From: Streptococcus oralis
Lineage (GTDB): Bacteria > Bacillota > Bacilli > Lactobacillales > Streptococcaceae
Assembly: GCF_001983955.1 (NCBI RefSeq)
Contig: NZ_CP019562.1
Span: forward strand, 124,001 to 188,000
Length of the DNA: 64,000 nucleotides
Reading direction: 5' to 3'
The notes below the pieces were generated by a model, which did not search any database, had not been told where the DNA came from, and saw only the letters and a list, made by a program, of their open reading frames with translations. How positions within the stretch are numbered: the first letter of the stretch is position 1; each line of letters opens with the position of its first letter. Position numbers and translations under genes: made by a program. Positions 28,447-37,024 of the stretch are shown here, piece by piece.

Positions 28447-29619
28447 ATGATTAAATTAAAAGCATTTTTACTATCGCTTGTGCTCGTAATTGCGACGCTT
28501 GCCCTTTTAAATGTGACGTATGTCAAGAAGATTGATGATTATTATAAAGTCAAGGATAACAGTATTCGTTACAGCACTTCATATGAAAAGTATAAAAGTA
28601 GAGATATTCTAACAAGCAATATCACCCCCAATACACTGGTTCTAATGGGTTCCTCAGAGTTGGTTGCAACGATAAATGAAGACTATCATCCAAATAAAAT
28701 TTTTAACTACAACGATTTTAATATCATGCAGATTGGGACTAGTTATTCTCAAAACATCATTCAGGCCTCTACTTTAGCTTCTATTGAAGGATCTATGAGT
28801 AAGCGAAAAGTAGCTATAGTAGAGTCTGTTCAGTGGTTTGAAAAAGATGGGACCCATCAAGATGCCTTTTTGAACAAGGCTTCTCAGGAACATATTTTCC
28901 ACATGCTAGATAATGACAAGATTAGTAAAGAAACGAAAGAAAAACTAATCAATCGCATTATCGAGATTACCAAGGGGAACAAGCAACAAAATGACATCTA
29001 CAAAAAATACAAAAGTTATTTCATAGATGGAAAAGGAACCATTGTTGATAAAAAAATATTAGAGTTTGAGAACGCGATGTATTCCTTTAAGCTCAAACAG
29101 ACTTTTTATCAAAAACATGCCAAATCAGATTATCCTTCGCTAGGAGACAAAACCCCAGACTATGATTGGCAGAAGATGACGGATCAGTTTGTGGAAGAGG
29201 TCAAAAAGAAAACAGACAATAATGACTATGCTGTTGATAATAACTACTACAATACTTACTTAAAAGATCGCTATGCATCGCTGAAAGATTCTAATAAAGA
29301 TTTGAGCTATCTAGAATCACCAGAGTATTCTGATATGGAACTTTTCTTGACAGTTGCCAAAGAATTGGGAATTGAAGTTGAGGTTATTATTTTCCCAGTA
29401 AACGGGAAATGGAACGACTACACAGGAGTCTCAAGAGAGATGCGAGAAAAAACTTATAAAAAAATAGAAGATGTTGCAAAAAGCCATGGTGCAACCGTAT
29501 TAAACTATGGAAACAGAGAGTATGATGATTACTTTTTATTTGACGTGATGCACGTTGGAGTGAAAGGATGGATGGAAGTTGAAAAAGAACTTTACAAATT
29601 TGCAAACCAAGCTAACTAA
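28447..29619 (+). CDS. DltD-like acyl-transfer protein
   Basis: A 390-residue DltD-family protein: an N-terminal membrane anchor (about residues 5-25), then an extracytoplasmic SGNH-like domain. The nucleophile block MGSSELVAT (Ser at about residue 69) and the late FDVMHVGVKGW with the Asp-His pair are both intact, so the enzyme looks active. It follows the DltB-like gene by 47 bases and overlaps a DltX-like ORF. By family it transfers an acyl group to an envelope polymer; the substrate need not be D-alanine or teichoic acid. Confidence 0.85.
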   Translation: MIKLKAFLLSLVLVIATLALLNVTYVKKIDDYYKVKDNSIRYSTSYEKYKSRDILTSNITPNTLVLMGSSELVATINEDYHPNKIFNYNDFNIMQIGTSYSQNIIQASTLASIEGSMSKRKVAIVESVQWFEKDGTHQDAFLNKASQEHIFHMLDNDKISKETKEKLINRIIEITKGNKQQNDIYKKYKSYFIDGKGTIVDKKILEFENAMYSFKLKQTFYQKHAKSDYPSLGDKTPDYDWQKMTDQFVEEVKKKTDNNDYAVDNNYYNTYLKDRYASLKDSNKDLSYLESPEYSDMELFLTVAKELGIEVEVIIFPVNGKWNDYTGVSREMREKTYKKIEDVAKSHGATVLNYGNREYDDYFLFDVMHVGVKGWMEVEKELYKFANQAN

Positions 29620-29737
29620 CACACATCGTTTAATCTTGTGGACACTATTTTTCTATACGGTTATCTTGAGCATCGTGATTTATTGTTTTGTGACCGATTT
29701 TTCGAATATTCAAGAATTTATCTATAGTGAATTTTAA
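29579..29737 (+). CDS. DltX-like small membrane protein (TTG start)
   Basis: 52 residues, overlapping the end of the DltD-like gene in another frame. One membrane segment (about residues 20-38, LWTLFFYTVILSIVIYCF) and the C-terminus EFIYSEF, very close to the conserved FIYNEF ending of DltX. No ATG exists; TTG 29579 has AAAGGA 10 bases upstream, while TTG 29600 is an alternative. In teichoic-acid D-alanylation the conserved Tyr of this C-terminal motif is reported to carry the acyl group between DltB and DltD. Canonical dltX lies upstream of dltA; here it is downstream of dltD. Confidence 0.7.
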   Translation: MKKNFTNLQTKLTNTHRLILWTLFFYTVILSIVIYCFVTDFSNIQEFIYSEF

Positions 29738-29753
29738 GACTATATACAAAAAG

Positions 29754-29790
29754 GCCCTGGAACTATGCATTGCTAGTCTTCAGGGCTTTT
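29754..29790. terminator. Bidirectional terminator behind the dlt-like operon
   Basis: GCCCTG / CAGGGC stem with A-run before and TTTT after; serves also the convergent MptD gene. Confidence 0.75.
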
Positions 29791-29793
29791 ACC

Positions 29794-30363
29794 TTATAGT
29801 TTATCAGCTATTTTTTGACTTAGAAATTGCCCAACCACAGCCCCAATCAAGGCACCTAGGAGGATGCTTGAAACAAAGAGAAGGATTTTGTCCAACTCTG
29901 GAGCGACCATGATACGGTCAATGTATTCTTGGGATTTCCCACGCGCAAGTAAGGTAGCCACGTAAGCTTTGGGACGGATCCACATGAGGAAGATAGGACC
30001 ACTTGTGCTAAAAGCAAAGACGAGGAAGGAGAGGGTGTTTTTGATTCGGTCTTTGTAGTTTCCGAGACGAGCGATGGCATCTGCTGCAAGACCGCAGGCG
30101 ATAGCTGGTAGAAAGGCTCCAGCGCCGTGTTTGCTAGCTAGGAAGAAAAGTGCCATAAAAAATCCTAGAGTGGTGATAGCACCAAAACGAGGGACCTTCG
30201 CCAAAAGAAGCATATAGACACTGCCACCGACAAGGGCAGAAAAGGCAGGTGCGTAGAACATATTGCCTGTTTGGTCGACCAGGTGTCCTAGGAAGACTCC
30301 AATCCCTAGACAGAGGAAATAAAGGACGACAGCTAAGAGGGTGGTTAAGATATTTTTCTTCAT
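29794..30363 (-). CDS. MptD-family putative ECF transporter S component
   Basis: 189 residues and five to six membrane helices, of the Trep_Strep/MptD family. Start MKKNILTT at 30363 follows AAGGAGATTCTC; the longer frame to 30405 lacks a site. S components bind a vitamin or metabolite and use a shared energising module (EcfAAT) encoded elsewhere. Substrate unknown. Single gene; shares a divergent promoter region with the yesL operon. Confidence 0.75.
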   Translation of the reverse strand: MKKNILTTLLAVVLYFLCLGIGVFLGHLVDQTGNMFYAPAFSALVGGSVYMLLLAKVPRFGAITTLGFFMALFFLASKHGAGAFLPAIACGLAADAIARLGNYKDRIKNTLSFLVFAFSTSGPIFLMWIRPKAYVATLLARGKSQEYIDRIMVAPELDKILLFVSSILLGALIGAVVGQFLSQKIADKL

Positions 30364-30438
30364 GAGAATCTCCTTGATGCGAATTAACAAAACCAATTGT
30401 ATCACGCTTTTTGAGGATTGTAAATGGGAGTTCTATAT

Positions 30439-30467
30439 TTTTGAAAACGTTTGAAATATGATATAAT
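30439..30467 (+). promoter_or_regulatory. Promoter of the yesL-kinase-regulator operon with a cre-like site
   Basis: TTTTGA, 17 bases, TATAAT (30462-30467) with extended -10 TGA. Over the -35 lies TTGAAAACGTTTGAAA (30441-30456), near the CcpA cre consensus except in the last positions. Carbon-catabolite control is possible but unproven. Confidence 0.55.
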
Positions 30468-30496
30468 AGTTACATCGTTAGTTTAAGGAGAGTAGC

Positions 30497-31111
30497 ATGG
30501 GAAAATTTCTAGAATTCGTCTTTAATCGTATCTTTTTGGGAATGATTGCGACGGCTTATTTCTGGCTATTAACACTAGCAGGAGGAGTGATCTTTGGTTT
30601 GGCCCCAGCTAGTGCTACCCTGATGAGTTTGTATGCGGAGCATGGGTATACTTATCGAGCCTACCATTTGAAAGAAGCTTGGGAACTATATAAGAGTAAC
30701 TTTGTCAAGAGCAATCTGGCTTTCTATAGTTTTGTGTTTGTGGATCTTGTCCTAGTTTATGGTTTATACCTTCTAGTTCAATTGCCCCACCAGACGATTT
30801 TCCACCTCTTGGCGACCTTTCTCAATGTCCTTGTAGTCGCTCTTGTCTTTCTAGCCTATACTGTTTCCTTGAAACTGCAGGTGTACTTTGATTTATCCTA
30901 CCAAAACACCTTAAAACTGTCCCTTATCGGGATTTTTATGAGCTTACCTGCGATTGCCAAGGTTTTACTCGGGTCCGCTCTCCTTGTAGGAGTTGGTTAT
31001 TATATGCCTGCCTTGCTCTTTTTTGTAGGAATTGGAATGTGGCATTTCTTTATCAGTGATATGTTGGAACCTATTTATGAAAGTATCCATGAAAAATTGG
31101 CGACAAAATAG
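30497..31111 (+). CDS. DUF624/YesL-family membrane protein
   Basis: 204 residues, about five membrane helices, and the YesL-type N-terminus (GKFLEFVFNRIFLGMIATAY). YesL proteins accompany YesM/YesN-type two-component systems and sugar ABC transporters; here the kinase and regulator follow directly. GGAGAG 8 bases ahead of ATG. Molecular role not known. Confidence 0.8.
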   Translation: MGKFLEFVFNRIFLGMIATAYFWLLTLAGGVIFGLAPASATLMSLYAEHGYTYRAYHLKEAWELYKSNFVKSNLAFYSFVFVDLVLVYGLYLLVQLPHQTIFHLLATFLNVLVVALVFLAYTVSLKLQVYFDLSYQNTLKLSLIGIFMSLPAIAKVLLGSALLVGVGYYMPALLFFVGIGMWHFFISDMLEPIYESIHEKLATK

Positions 31112-32759
31112 AATGAAGCAGTTCTGGCTTCACTCTCTCTTAAGGATTTATAGTTTGGTTATGATCGTGGTCATTGCTAGTTTTGCGATTATGCTATCGT
31201 ATGCTGACTGGGACTCACGTGAGAAAGAGGCCCAACGGGTTGCAGAACGTGTGACCACTCGGACAGTGAGTGAAGTGGAATACTATCACAGAGAGTCAAC
31301 ACAACTTGCTCAGTCTTTGGTTGAAAATCAGGCCCGCATCGAAGGGATTTACAAGTATTTCAGTCTCAGCACACCAGACTATTTCTACTGGCAATTAGAG
31401 CGTAAAACTTCACCTTATATCTCGGTTTCCCTGTATGAAAATATTGATGACCTCTATGTTCGAAATGATTTTGTGACTGGAGTGGCTATTGTTCTTCAGG
31501 ACTACAAGGAAGTCTATGTTTCGACTAGAGAAAAACGCAGTGGAGAGAAAATTCCTGCGGAGGATTTTAAGCCGACAGCCAATAGTTTTGCCATTCCTGT
31601 TTCCGATCCTGTGTCTGACAAGGATTTAGGAGTGATTTATATCTCCCTATCCCCAGATGTTTTACATGGCGCTATTGACAATACTCGGGGTCATATCCCA
31701 ATGGCTGTAACAGTAACTTCGCCTTTTGAGACTGAGATGTTCCATATTGGGGAGAAGGTCTCAGCCGAGCGAGAAAACTGGTTTGTAGGTGTCACCTCTC
31801 ACGGTTATCAGGTTCGAGTTGCTGTTCCTAAAAATTTTGTTCTTACAGGAACTTTGACGAGTTCAGCTGTCATTATTGGGCTAAGTATTCTCTTTATCAT
31901 CATTTTGTACGTGACTCTTAGACAGACTTTTTCAAATTACCAAAAGCAGGTCGTAGACCTAGTAGATTCGATCGAGGTGATTGCTCAAGGAGAAGAAGGC
32001 CTTCGAATCGATACCTCTGAAAAAGACCAAGAGTTGCTTCTCATTGCAGAAACAACCAATGATATGTTGGATCGCTTGGAAAAAAATATCCATGATATCT
32101 ATCAGCTAGAGCTCAGTCAAAAAGATGCCAATATGCGAGCTCTGCAAGCTCAAATCAATCCTCACTTTATGTACAATACTCTAGAGTTTTTACGGATGTA
32201 TGCCGTCATGCAAAGTCAGGATGAACTGGCAGATATTATCTATGAATTTAGCAGCTTGTTACGCAACAATATCTCTGACGAGCGGGAAACGACCTTGAAG
32301 CAGGAGTTGGAATTTTGCCGAAAATATAGCTATCTCTGTATGGTACGTTATCCTAAATCCATTGCTTATGGTTTCAAGATTGAACCAGAATTGGAAGAAA
32401 TGAGGATTCCAAAATTTACACTCCAACCATTAGTAGAAAACTACTTTGCCCATGGTGTTGACCATCGCAGAACGGATAATGTCATCAGTATCAAAGTCTT
32501 GAAGGGCCAAGGCTTTGTTGAAATCCTAGTGGAAGACAATGGTCGGGGAATGTCCGCTGAGAAACTAGCTAGCTTGCAAGAAAAATTAGCTCAGAGAAGT
32601 TTTGAACACGAGGCAAGCTATAGTGGGGAGCGGCAATCAATTGGAATAGTAAATGTACACGAACGCTTTGTTCTCTACTTTGGGGATCGCTACCAAATCA
32701 GTGTAGAGTCAGCTGAGCAAGAAGGTGTTCGTTACCATATCATTATCCAGGATGAATAG
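31089..32759 (+). CDS. YesM-type sensor histidine kinase
   Basis: 556 residues. Membrane helix near residues 13-30, extracellular sensor region, second helix near 250-270, HAMP-like linker, then the His_kinase block AQINPHFMYNTLEFLR (phosphoacceptor His) and the ATPase block VEDNGRGMS. Start unsure: ATG 31089 overlaps yesL, ATG 31113 restarts one base after the yesL stop; neither has a good site. It corresponds by context to pneumococcal kinase 07. The signal is unknown; such systems often sense glycans or sugars. Confidence 0.88.
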   Translation: MKNWRQNRMKQFWLHSLLRIYSLVMIVVIASFAIMLSYADWDSREKEAQRVAERVTTRTVSEVEYYHRESTQLAQSLVENQARIEGIYKYFSLSTPDYFYWQLERKTSPYISVSLYENIDDLYVRNDFVTGVAIVLQDYKEVYVSTREKRSGEKIPAEDFKPTANSFAIPVSDPVSDKDLGVIYISLSPDVLHGAIDNTRGHIPMAVTVTSPFETEMFHIGEKVSAERENWFVGVTSHGYQVRVAVPKNFVLTGTLTSSAVIIGLSILFIIILYVTLRQTFSNYQKQVVDLVDSIEVIAQGEEGLRIDTSEKDQELLLIAETTNDMLDRLEKNIHDIYQLELSQKDANMRALQAQINPHFMYNTLEFLRMYAVMQSQDELADIIYEFSSLLRNNISDERETTLKQELEFCRKYSYLCMVRYPKSIAYGFKIEPELEEMRIPKFTLQPLVENYFAHGVDHRRTDNVISIKVLKGQGFVEILVEDNGRGMSAEKLASLQEKLAQRSFEHEASYSGERQSIGIVNVHERFVLYFGDRYQISVESAEQEGVRYHIIIQDE

Positions 32760-32770
32760 AAAGGGTAGAA

Positions 32771-34057
32771 ATGTATAAAGTTTTATTAGTAGACGATGAG
32801 TACATGGTGACAGAGGGGCTCAAGCGATTAATCCCCTTTGAAAAATGGGATATGCAAGTCGTCGCAACAGCTAATCACGCAGATGATGCTTTGGACTATA
32901 TTAAGAAAAATCCAGTAGATGTGGTCATTTCCGATGTCAACATGCCAGATAAGACCGGACTTGAGATGATTAGGGAAATGAAAGAGCTACTTCCAGATAC
33001 CTATTATATCTTGCTGTCTGGTTATCAGGAGTTTGAGTACGTTAAAAAAGCCATGAACCTTAGTGTCGTGGATTATCTGGTTAAGCCAGTAGACAAGGTG
33101 GAGTTGGGCAATTTATTAGAAAAGATTGCGCAACAGCTTCAGGAAAAGGTGGAACAAAGTCAGACCCTCAGTCAAGAATTGGATGAGACAGGATTTACTA
33201 ACTACCTGTCAGGTAAAGACAGCTGGTGGATAGGACTTTCAAAGGAAAAGCGGGGCTCTTTTACCATTCCTTACTATGTTTTGGGGCAAGACTGGCAGAT
33301 TTTCATATCTGATCAACCACTAGATGGCATCGTTGTGACACCATTTGAAGCACCTTACCAGCAGTCCTTTGAGAATTGGAAGATCAACGCTGAAAAAGCC
33401 CTCTTCTACGGTTCAGTTAATCTAGAAAAATCCGAGAGTTTGTTTTCTTATTATGAGCCGATTTATCGGGTGATTATCCAAGGGAATATCAATCAAATCA
33501 TCGAAGAATTAACCCTGCTAGAGAAGGTTGTTTTGAAGAATACCCCGCGCGTGGCCATCACAAAGCAGCTCTTCACTCAGTTTGTCATGGATGTCTTTCA
33601 TTTATTTGAACACCTAAAAGCAGATGATATGACCGAGATTGTCAAAGCTATCCATGCCATTAACACCTTTGAAGAATTGGTTGCCTATATCAAAGAAACC
33701 TTGACCAAGTTCTTTGGCCAGTACCGCATGAATGAAAATGTGGTGAGCGTTCTGGAGGTGATTGGGCGTGATTATCAGAAAGAGCTCTCGCTTAAGGATA
33801 TTAGCAAGGATCTCTTTATCAATCCTGTCTATCTCGGTCAGCTGATCAAGAGGGAAACCAACTCAACCTTTGCGGAATTGCTCAATAAACAGCGAATTAA
33901 GGCAGCGCAGCAACTCTTACTTTCGACCAGTGATAGCATCGAAGATATTTGCTATGCAGTTGGCTATAGTAATGTTGGATATTTCTACAAGGTTTTCCGT
34001 AAATTGTGCGGAAAATCACCGAAAGCTTATCGGAAACAAGTTGAAACCAGCTTGTAA
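32771..34057 (+). CDS. YesN-type response regulator with AraC DNA-binding domain
   Basis: 428 residues: receiver domain with VSDVNMPDKTG (phosphorylated Asp near residue 55), a middle region, and a C-terminal AraC HTH (about 330-425, AAQQLLLSTSDSIEDICYAVGYSNVGYFYKVFRK split over two helices). It is the partner of the preceding kinase, 11 bases away, with GAAAGGG ahead of its start. Targets are not visible here. Confidence 0.92.
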   Translation: MYKVLLVDDEYMVTEGLKRLIPFEKWDMQVVATANHADDALDYIKKNPVDVVISDVNMPDKTGLEMIREMKELLPDTYYILLSGYQEFEYVKKAMNLSVVDYLVKPVDKVELGNLLEKIAQQLQEKVEQSQTLSQELDETGFTNYLSGKDSWWIGLSKEKRGSFTIPYYVLGQDWQIFISDQPLDGIVVTPFEAPYQQSFENWKINAEKALFYGSVNLEKSESLFSYYEPIYRVIIQGNINQIIEELTLLEKVVLKNTPRVAITKQLFTQFVMDVFHLFEHLKADDMTEIVKAIHAINTFEELVAYIKETLTKFFGQYRMNENVVSVLEVIGRDYQKELSLKDISKDLFINPVYLGQLIKRETNSTFAELLNKQRIKAAQQLLLSTSDSIEDICYAVGYSNVGYFYKVFRKLCGKSPKAYRKQVETSL

Positions 34058-34060
34058 AAG

Positions 34061-34089
34061 TTGTATTCCTGTACAAAAAATGCTATAAT
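34061..34089 (+). promoter_or_regulatory. Promoter of the membrane-protein gene at 34116
   Basis: TTGTAT, 17 bases, TATAAT with extended -10 TGC, just after the regulator stop. Confidence 0.7.
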
Positions 34090-34115
34090 GTTCAAAATAT
34101 CTTATGGAGGAAAAC

Positions 34116-34649
34116 ATGAAAAAGAATCCTATTTATCTTTGGGTCTTGTTAGTCCTATCAGCCCTCATTTCATCTATGTCATTATTTGGAATCTTGAGTC
34201 CATTGCCAAGTAAAGATGTGCTTCGTGCTAGCCTGGCGAATAGCGGGACGCTTACTGCTCAGCAATTAGAAGACGCAGTCAACTATACTTACCAAGTAAC
34301 AGCGTCATCGCACTCTATTTTTAATATGTTGTTGATTGTTTTATCTGCAATTTTAGTTGTAGTAGCTTTTGTATTTCTCCTACGTAAAAATGTGCAATTC
34401 GCAAACTATGCTTATATTGGCTATGTTCTACTAGCGATTGTTGGTTTGGTTTATAGCTATATGAACGTTCAAGATGCGGTTCAATTAATCAAAGATTCTA
34501 CCCTCGGCCTAGGAATGGGAGCATTAGCACAAGGAACGAATATTTTGTTCATCATTATCAATGTTCTCTTTTTAGCCTTAGTCTTTTACAAGATGTGGCG
34601 CCAGCAAAAGGATTTGACCGAAGAAGTCGAAGCAGAAGAAGTTGCCTAA
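34116..34649 (+). CDS. Four-helix membrane protein of unknown function
   Basis: 177 residues with hydrophobic segments at about 8-26, 70-90, 102-120 and 143-162, and an acidic tail [12 protein letters not shown] 34116 has ATGGAGGAAAAC in front; the in-frame ATG at 34104 is part of that site. It has its own promoter and terminator. A neighbour of this kind follows the same two-component system in pneumococci. No family function known. Confidence 0.75.
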   Translation: MKKNPIYLWVLLVLSALISSMSLFGILSPLPSKDVLRASLANSGTLTAQQLEDAVNYTYQVTASSHSIFNMLLIVLSAILVVVAFVFLLRKNVQFANYAYIGYVLLAIVGLVYSYMNVQDAVQLIKDSTLGLGMGALAQGTNILFIIINVLFLALVFYKMWRQQKDLTEEVEAEEVA

Positions 34650-34657
34650 GTATTGAC

Positions 34658-34698
34658 AAAAAAGAACTATCAAGTTACAATCTTGGTAGTTCTTTTTT
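34658..34698 (+). terminator. Terminator after the four-helix membrane protein gene
   Basis: AAAGAACTATCAAG / CTTGGTAGTTCTTT stem followed by TTTT. Confidence 0.8.
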
Positions 34699-34726
34699 AA
34701 ATCGTAAACAAAAAATCGAGGTCAAC

Positions 34727-35197
34727 ATGAAAAAAATATCCCTAGTGTATATCAGTCTGAGTGGGAATACAGAGAGTTTTGTAACCCGACTCAAGGACTA
34801 TCTCTTGTCTCAGTATGAGGGAATTGAGGTCCAAAAAATCCATATCAAGGATTTGGTCAAGGAAGGGAAAGATTTCTTTGAAATGGAACATCCCTATGTC
34901 GCTTTCTTGCCGACCTATCTGGAAGGTGGAAATGGTGTCGATAACGGCGATGTTGAGATTCTAACGACTCCAGTGGGCGACTTTATCGCTTATGGAGACA
35001 ATGCTAGTAAGTGTTTTGGGGTAGTGGGATCTGGCAATCGCAATTTTAACAATCAATACTGCCTGACAGCCAAGCAGTATAGCCAGCGCTTTGGCTTCCC
35101 GGTCCTAGCAGACTTTGAAATGCGTGGTATGCTGGGAGATATTAAAAAAGTCGCAGCGATTATCGCGGACTTGTATGAGTTAGAAACAGAAAAATAA
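34727..35197 (+). CDS. nrdI: Flavodoxin-like NrdI
   Basis: 156 residues, NrdI fold. The FMN loop SLSGNTESF is near residue 9 and the late [12 protein letters not shown] block is typical. It provides oxidant for the manganese cofactor of class Ib ribonucleotide reductase; nrdE and nrdF are not in this window, so this is the stand-alone copy. ATG 34727 follows CGAGGTC; the longer frame upstream runs through a terminator. Confidence 0.9.
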   Translation: MKKISLVYISLSGNTESFVTRLKDYLLSQYEGIEVQKIHIKDLVKEGKDFFEMEHPYVAFLPTYLEGGNGVDNGDVEILTTPVGDFIAYGDNASKCFGVVGSGNRNFNNQYCLTAKQYSQRFGFPVLADFEMRGMLGDIKKVAAIIADLYELETEK

Positions 35198-35211
35198 AGT
35201 AGTACTGAGGG

Positions 35212-35236
35212 GCAGTTGAGATTTTCAACTGCTTTT
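35212..35236 (+). terminator. Terminator after nrdI
   Basis: GCAGTTGAG / CAACTGC stem then TTTTG. Confidence 0.7.
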
Positions 35237-35244
35237 GAGTATGC

Positions 35245-35267
35245 AAAAAGCACCCCCGTAAGGGTGC
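35245..35267 (-). terminator. Terminator of the Nramp-like gene
   Basis: On the minus strand GCACCC-TTAC-GGGGGTGC followed by TTTTTGC. Confidence 0.75.
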
Positions 35268-35278
35268 CATTTTATATA

Positions 35279-36541
35279 CTATCCTGCTTTTCCGATGGCA
35301 AGTGCATAGATAAAGAAAATAGCAAAGCCAAAGAGGAAAATCAATCCTGCGATAGCGAGGAGTTTTAGCCAGGAAGGAAGATTTTTATTCTCACGTGTCA
35401 CCAATACATAGTTCAAAAGAGCGAAGAATGGTGTTGTCAGGAAAGAACCGATCATGGCAAAGCGAAGCATGGTTGAAACTTGTCCAGCAAAGAATTTAAT
35501 AATTACGATACCAATGATAGCGGTAATGGTCATCCAGATGTTCAAAGATTTGCGAGTATCCTCTTTTTGACGAATCAAGAGTCGTAGCGATTCCTGATTG
35601 ACACGAGAGTAGCCATCGATAACGGTGATGACCGTTCCAAAGATACAGAGAAAGGCGATAAAGGTAATCAAATAACGAGACCATTCTCCAAGAACAGAGG
35701 CATACATACCCACAAACTGAGAAATGTACTTGGCTGAAGCGGCTTCAACTGCTTGTCCTGTAGGATACTGAATAAGCGCTCCTAGTGCCACGAAGAATAC
35801 AGCTAGGATAGCAGTTCCAATGTAACCAACGTTAAAGTCGAAAAGGGCGTCCTCTGTATTAAAGTTGACAGTCTTTTTCTTTTCAGCAGACCAGAGTGAA
35901 TTGATGGCTGAAATTTCAATAGGAGCAGGCATCCATCCTAAGAGGGAAACGATGAAAGGGAGGGCCGCCATTTGCCAAGGTGTCTTTTCGACAAAATCAG
36001 AGCTATATTCTGGATGCTTAATTGCTGCAATGATAACTGCAAGAACTGTTGCAATGGTCAAAGCGGACATGATCCATTTTGCCATACCATCCAATAGTTT
36101 GTAGCCACCAAAGAGTAGCATGGCCCAAATGACTGCAACAAGGATAAGGGACCATTGAGTGATGCTAAGTCCAATCATTGGGAAGGCGCTAGCGATGATG
36201 GCTGAGCAAAGGATAGCGACTCCAGCTGTATTGACCATAGCAGAGAAGACATTGAGGACAAAGAAAATCCAGAGATAGAACTTGCCTTTTTCAGCGTAGC
36301 CTTCGACCAAGGTTTTACCAGTATCAGCAGTATATTCTGCACCAAAACGGAAAAATGGATATTTAAAAACATTGGCCAAGATAACCAATAGGAGTAGTGA
36401 CCAACCATAAGAACCACCAGCTTGAGTAGAGGATACAATGTGAGAACCTCCAACGGCAGCAGAAGCCATCAGGATTCCTGGCCCCATTGCCTTTAGTTTG
36501 CTTGCCCAGGTTGACTGGTTTGATAACGTAACTTGTGACAT
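35279..36541 (-). CDS. Nramp-superfamily transporter with atypical metal site
   Basis: 420 residues, about eleven helices. The fold pattern is Nramp (GPGILMASAAVGG..., then GWMPAPIEISAINS), but the TM1 motif DPGN is replaced by AVGG and the TM6 MPH motif by MPA. The usual transition-metal ligands are therefore absent; Nramp-related proteins with such changes carry Mg2+ or other substrates. Start ATG 36541 is behind AGGAGCG. Single gene with its own terminator. Annotating it as a Mn2+/Fe2+ importer would be unsafe. Confidence 0.75.
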   Translation of the reverse strand: MSQVTLSNQSTWASKLKAMGPGILMASAAVGGSHIVSSTQAGGSYGWSLLLLVILANVFKYPFFRFGAEYTADTGKTLVEGYAEKGKFYLWIFFVLNVFSAMVNTAGVAILCSAIIASAFPMIGLSITQWSLILVAVIWAMLLFGGYKLLDGMAKWIMSALTIATVLAVIIAAIKHPEYSSDFVEKTPWQMAALPFIVSLLGWMPAPIEISAINSLWSAEKKKTVNFNTEDALFDFNVGYIGTAILAVFFVALGALIQYPTGQAVEAASAKYISQFVGMYASVLGEWSRYLITFIAFLCIFGTVITVIDGYSRVNQESLRLLIRQKEDTRKSLNIWMTITAIIGIVIIKFFAGQVSTMLRFAMIGSFLTTPFFALLNYVLVTRENKNLPSWLKLLAIAGLIFLFGFAIFFIYALAIGKAG

Positions 36542-36706
36542 AATAAACGCTCCTATTTTTGAATTTTCAGAATAATCTGAATAGATAGCTACTATTCTAC
36601 AAAAAACTTAAAAGAAATGCAAGGCCATTTTGAAAAAATATAGAAAATTACAGAAAAATTTTACATGCATTAATGAAATTTCTCCAAGGGGAATATGGTA
36701 AGCCTA

Positions 36707-36737
36707 AAAAATCCGAGAAGAAAGCTTCTCGGATTTC
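36707..36737 (-). terminator. Terminator of the 81-residue membrane protein gene
   Basis: AAATCCGAGAAG / CTTCTCGGATTT stem with T-run on the minus strand. Confidence 0.75.
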
Positions 36738-36739
36738 GG

Positions 36740-36985
36740 TTATTTCAATTGATCTGTGACGTCTTTTGAGAGCAACATTCCCAGATGGTAAGTTTTATTG
36801 ATATGTGCAATGACATCATTGATATTTTCAGTCATGTGAATTTTTTCTTTGATGTCAGACCTAAATGTCTCGTCCTTCAAGAGTTGCTCTTGGTAGAGTC
36901 TTTGAAGTCTTTCCTTCTCGTACTTATTGAGCAGAAAAAGGAAAACCAAGCTAAGTACAACGAGGATATAAGCATATTGGCTCAT
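36740..36985 (-). CDS. Small single-pass membrane protein
   Basis: 81 residues: one N-terminal helix (about 4-20, AYILVVLSLVFLFLL), then a charged, likely helical cytoplasmic part. No motif recognised. The start at 36985 is behind GGGAGATTCC, and a terminator directly follows the stop, so it is a complete transcription unit. Function unknown. Confidence 0.65.
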   Translation of the reverse strand: MSQYAYILVVLSLVFLFLLNKYEKERLQRLYQEQLLKDETFRSDIKEKIHMTENINDVIAHINKTYHLGMLLSKDVTDQLK

Positions 36986-37024
36986 AAGGAATCTCCCAGT
37001 GTGATAAATAGTAAAAGTGAATAA

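Noticed and set aside
29727-29912. 61-codon ORF after the dlt-like operon
   Set aside because: It crosses the bidirectional terminator and lies opposite the MptD gene; no start signals.
34595-34726. N-terminal extension of NrdI
   Set aside because: The extra codons read through the preceding terminator; NrdI proteins start at the ATG at 34727.
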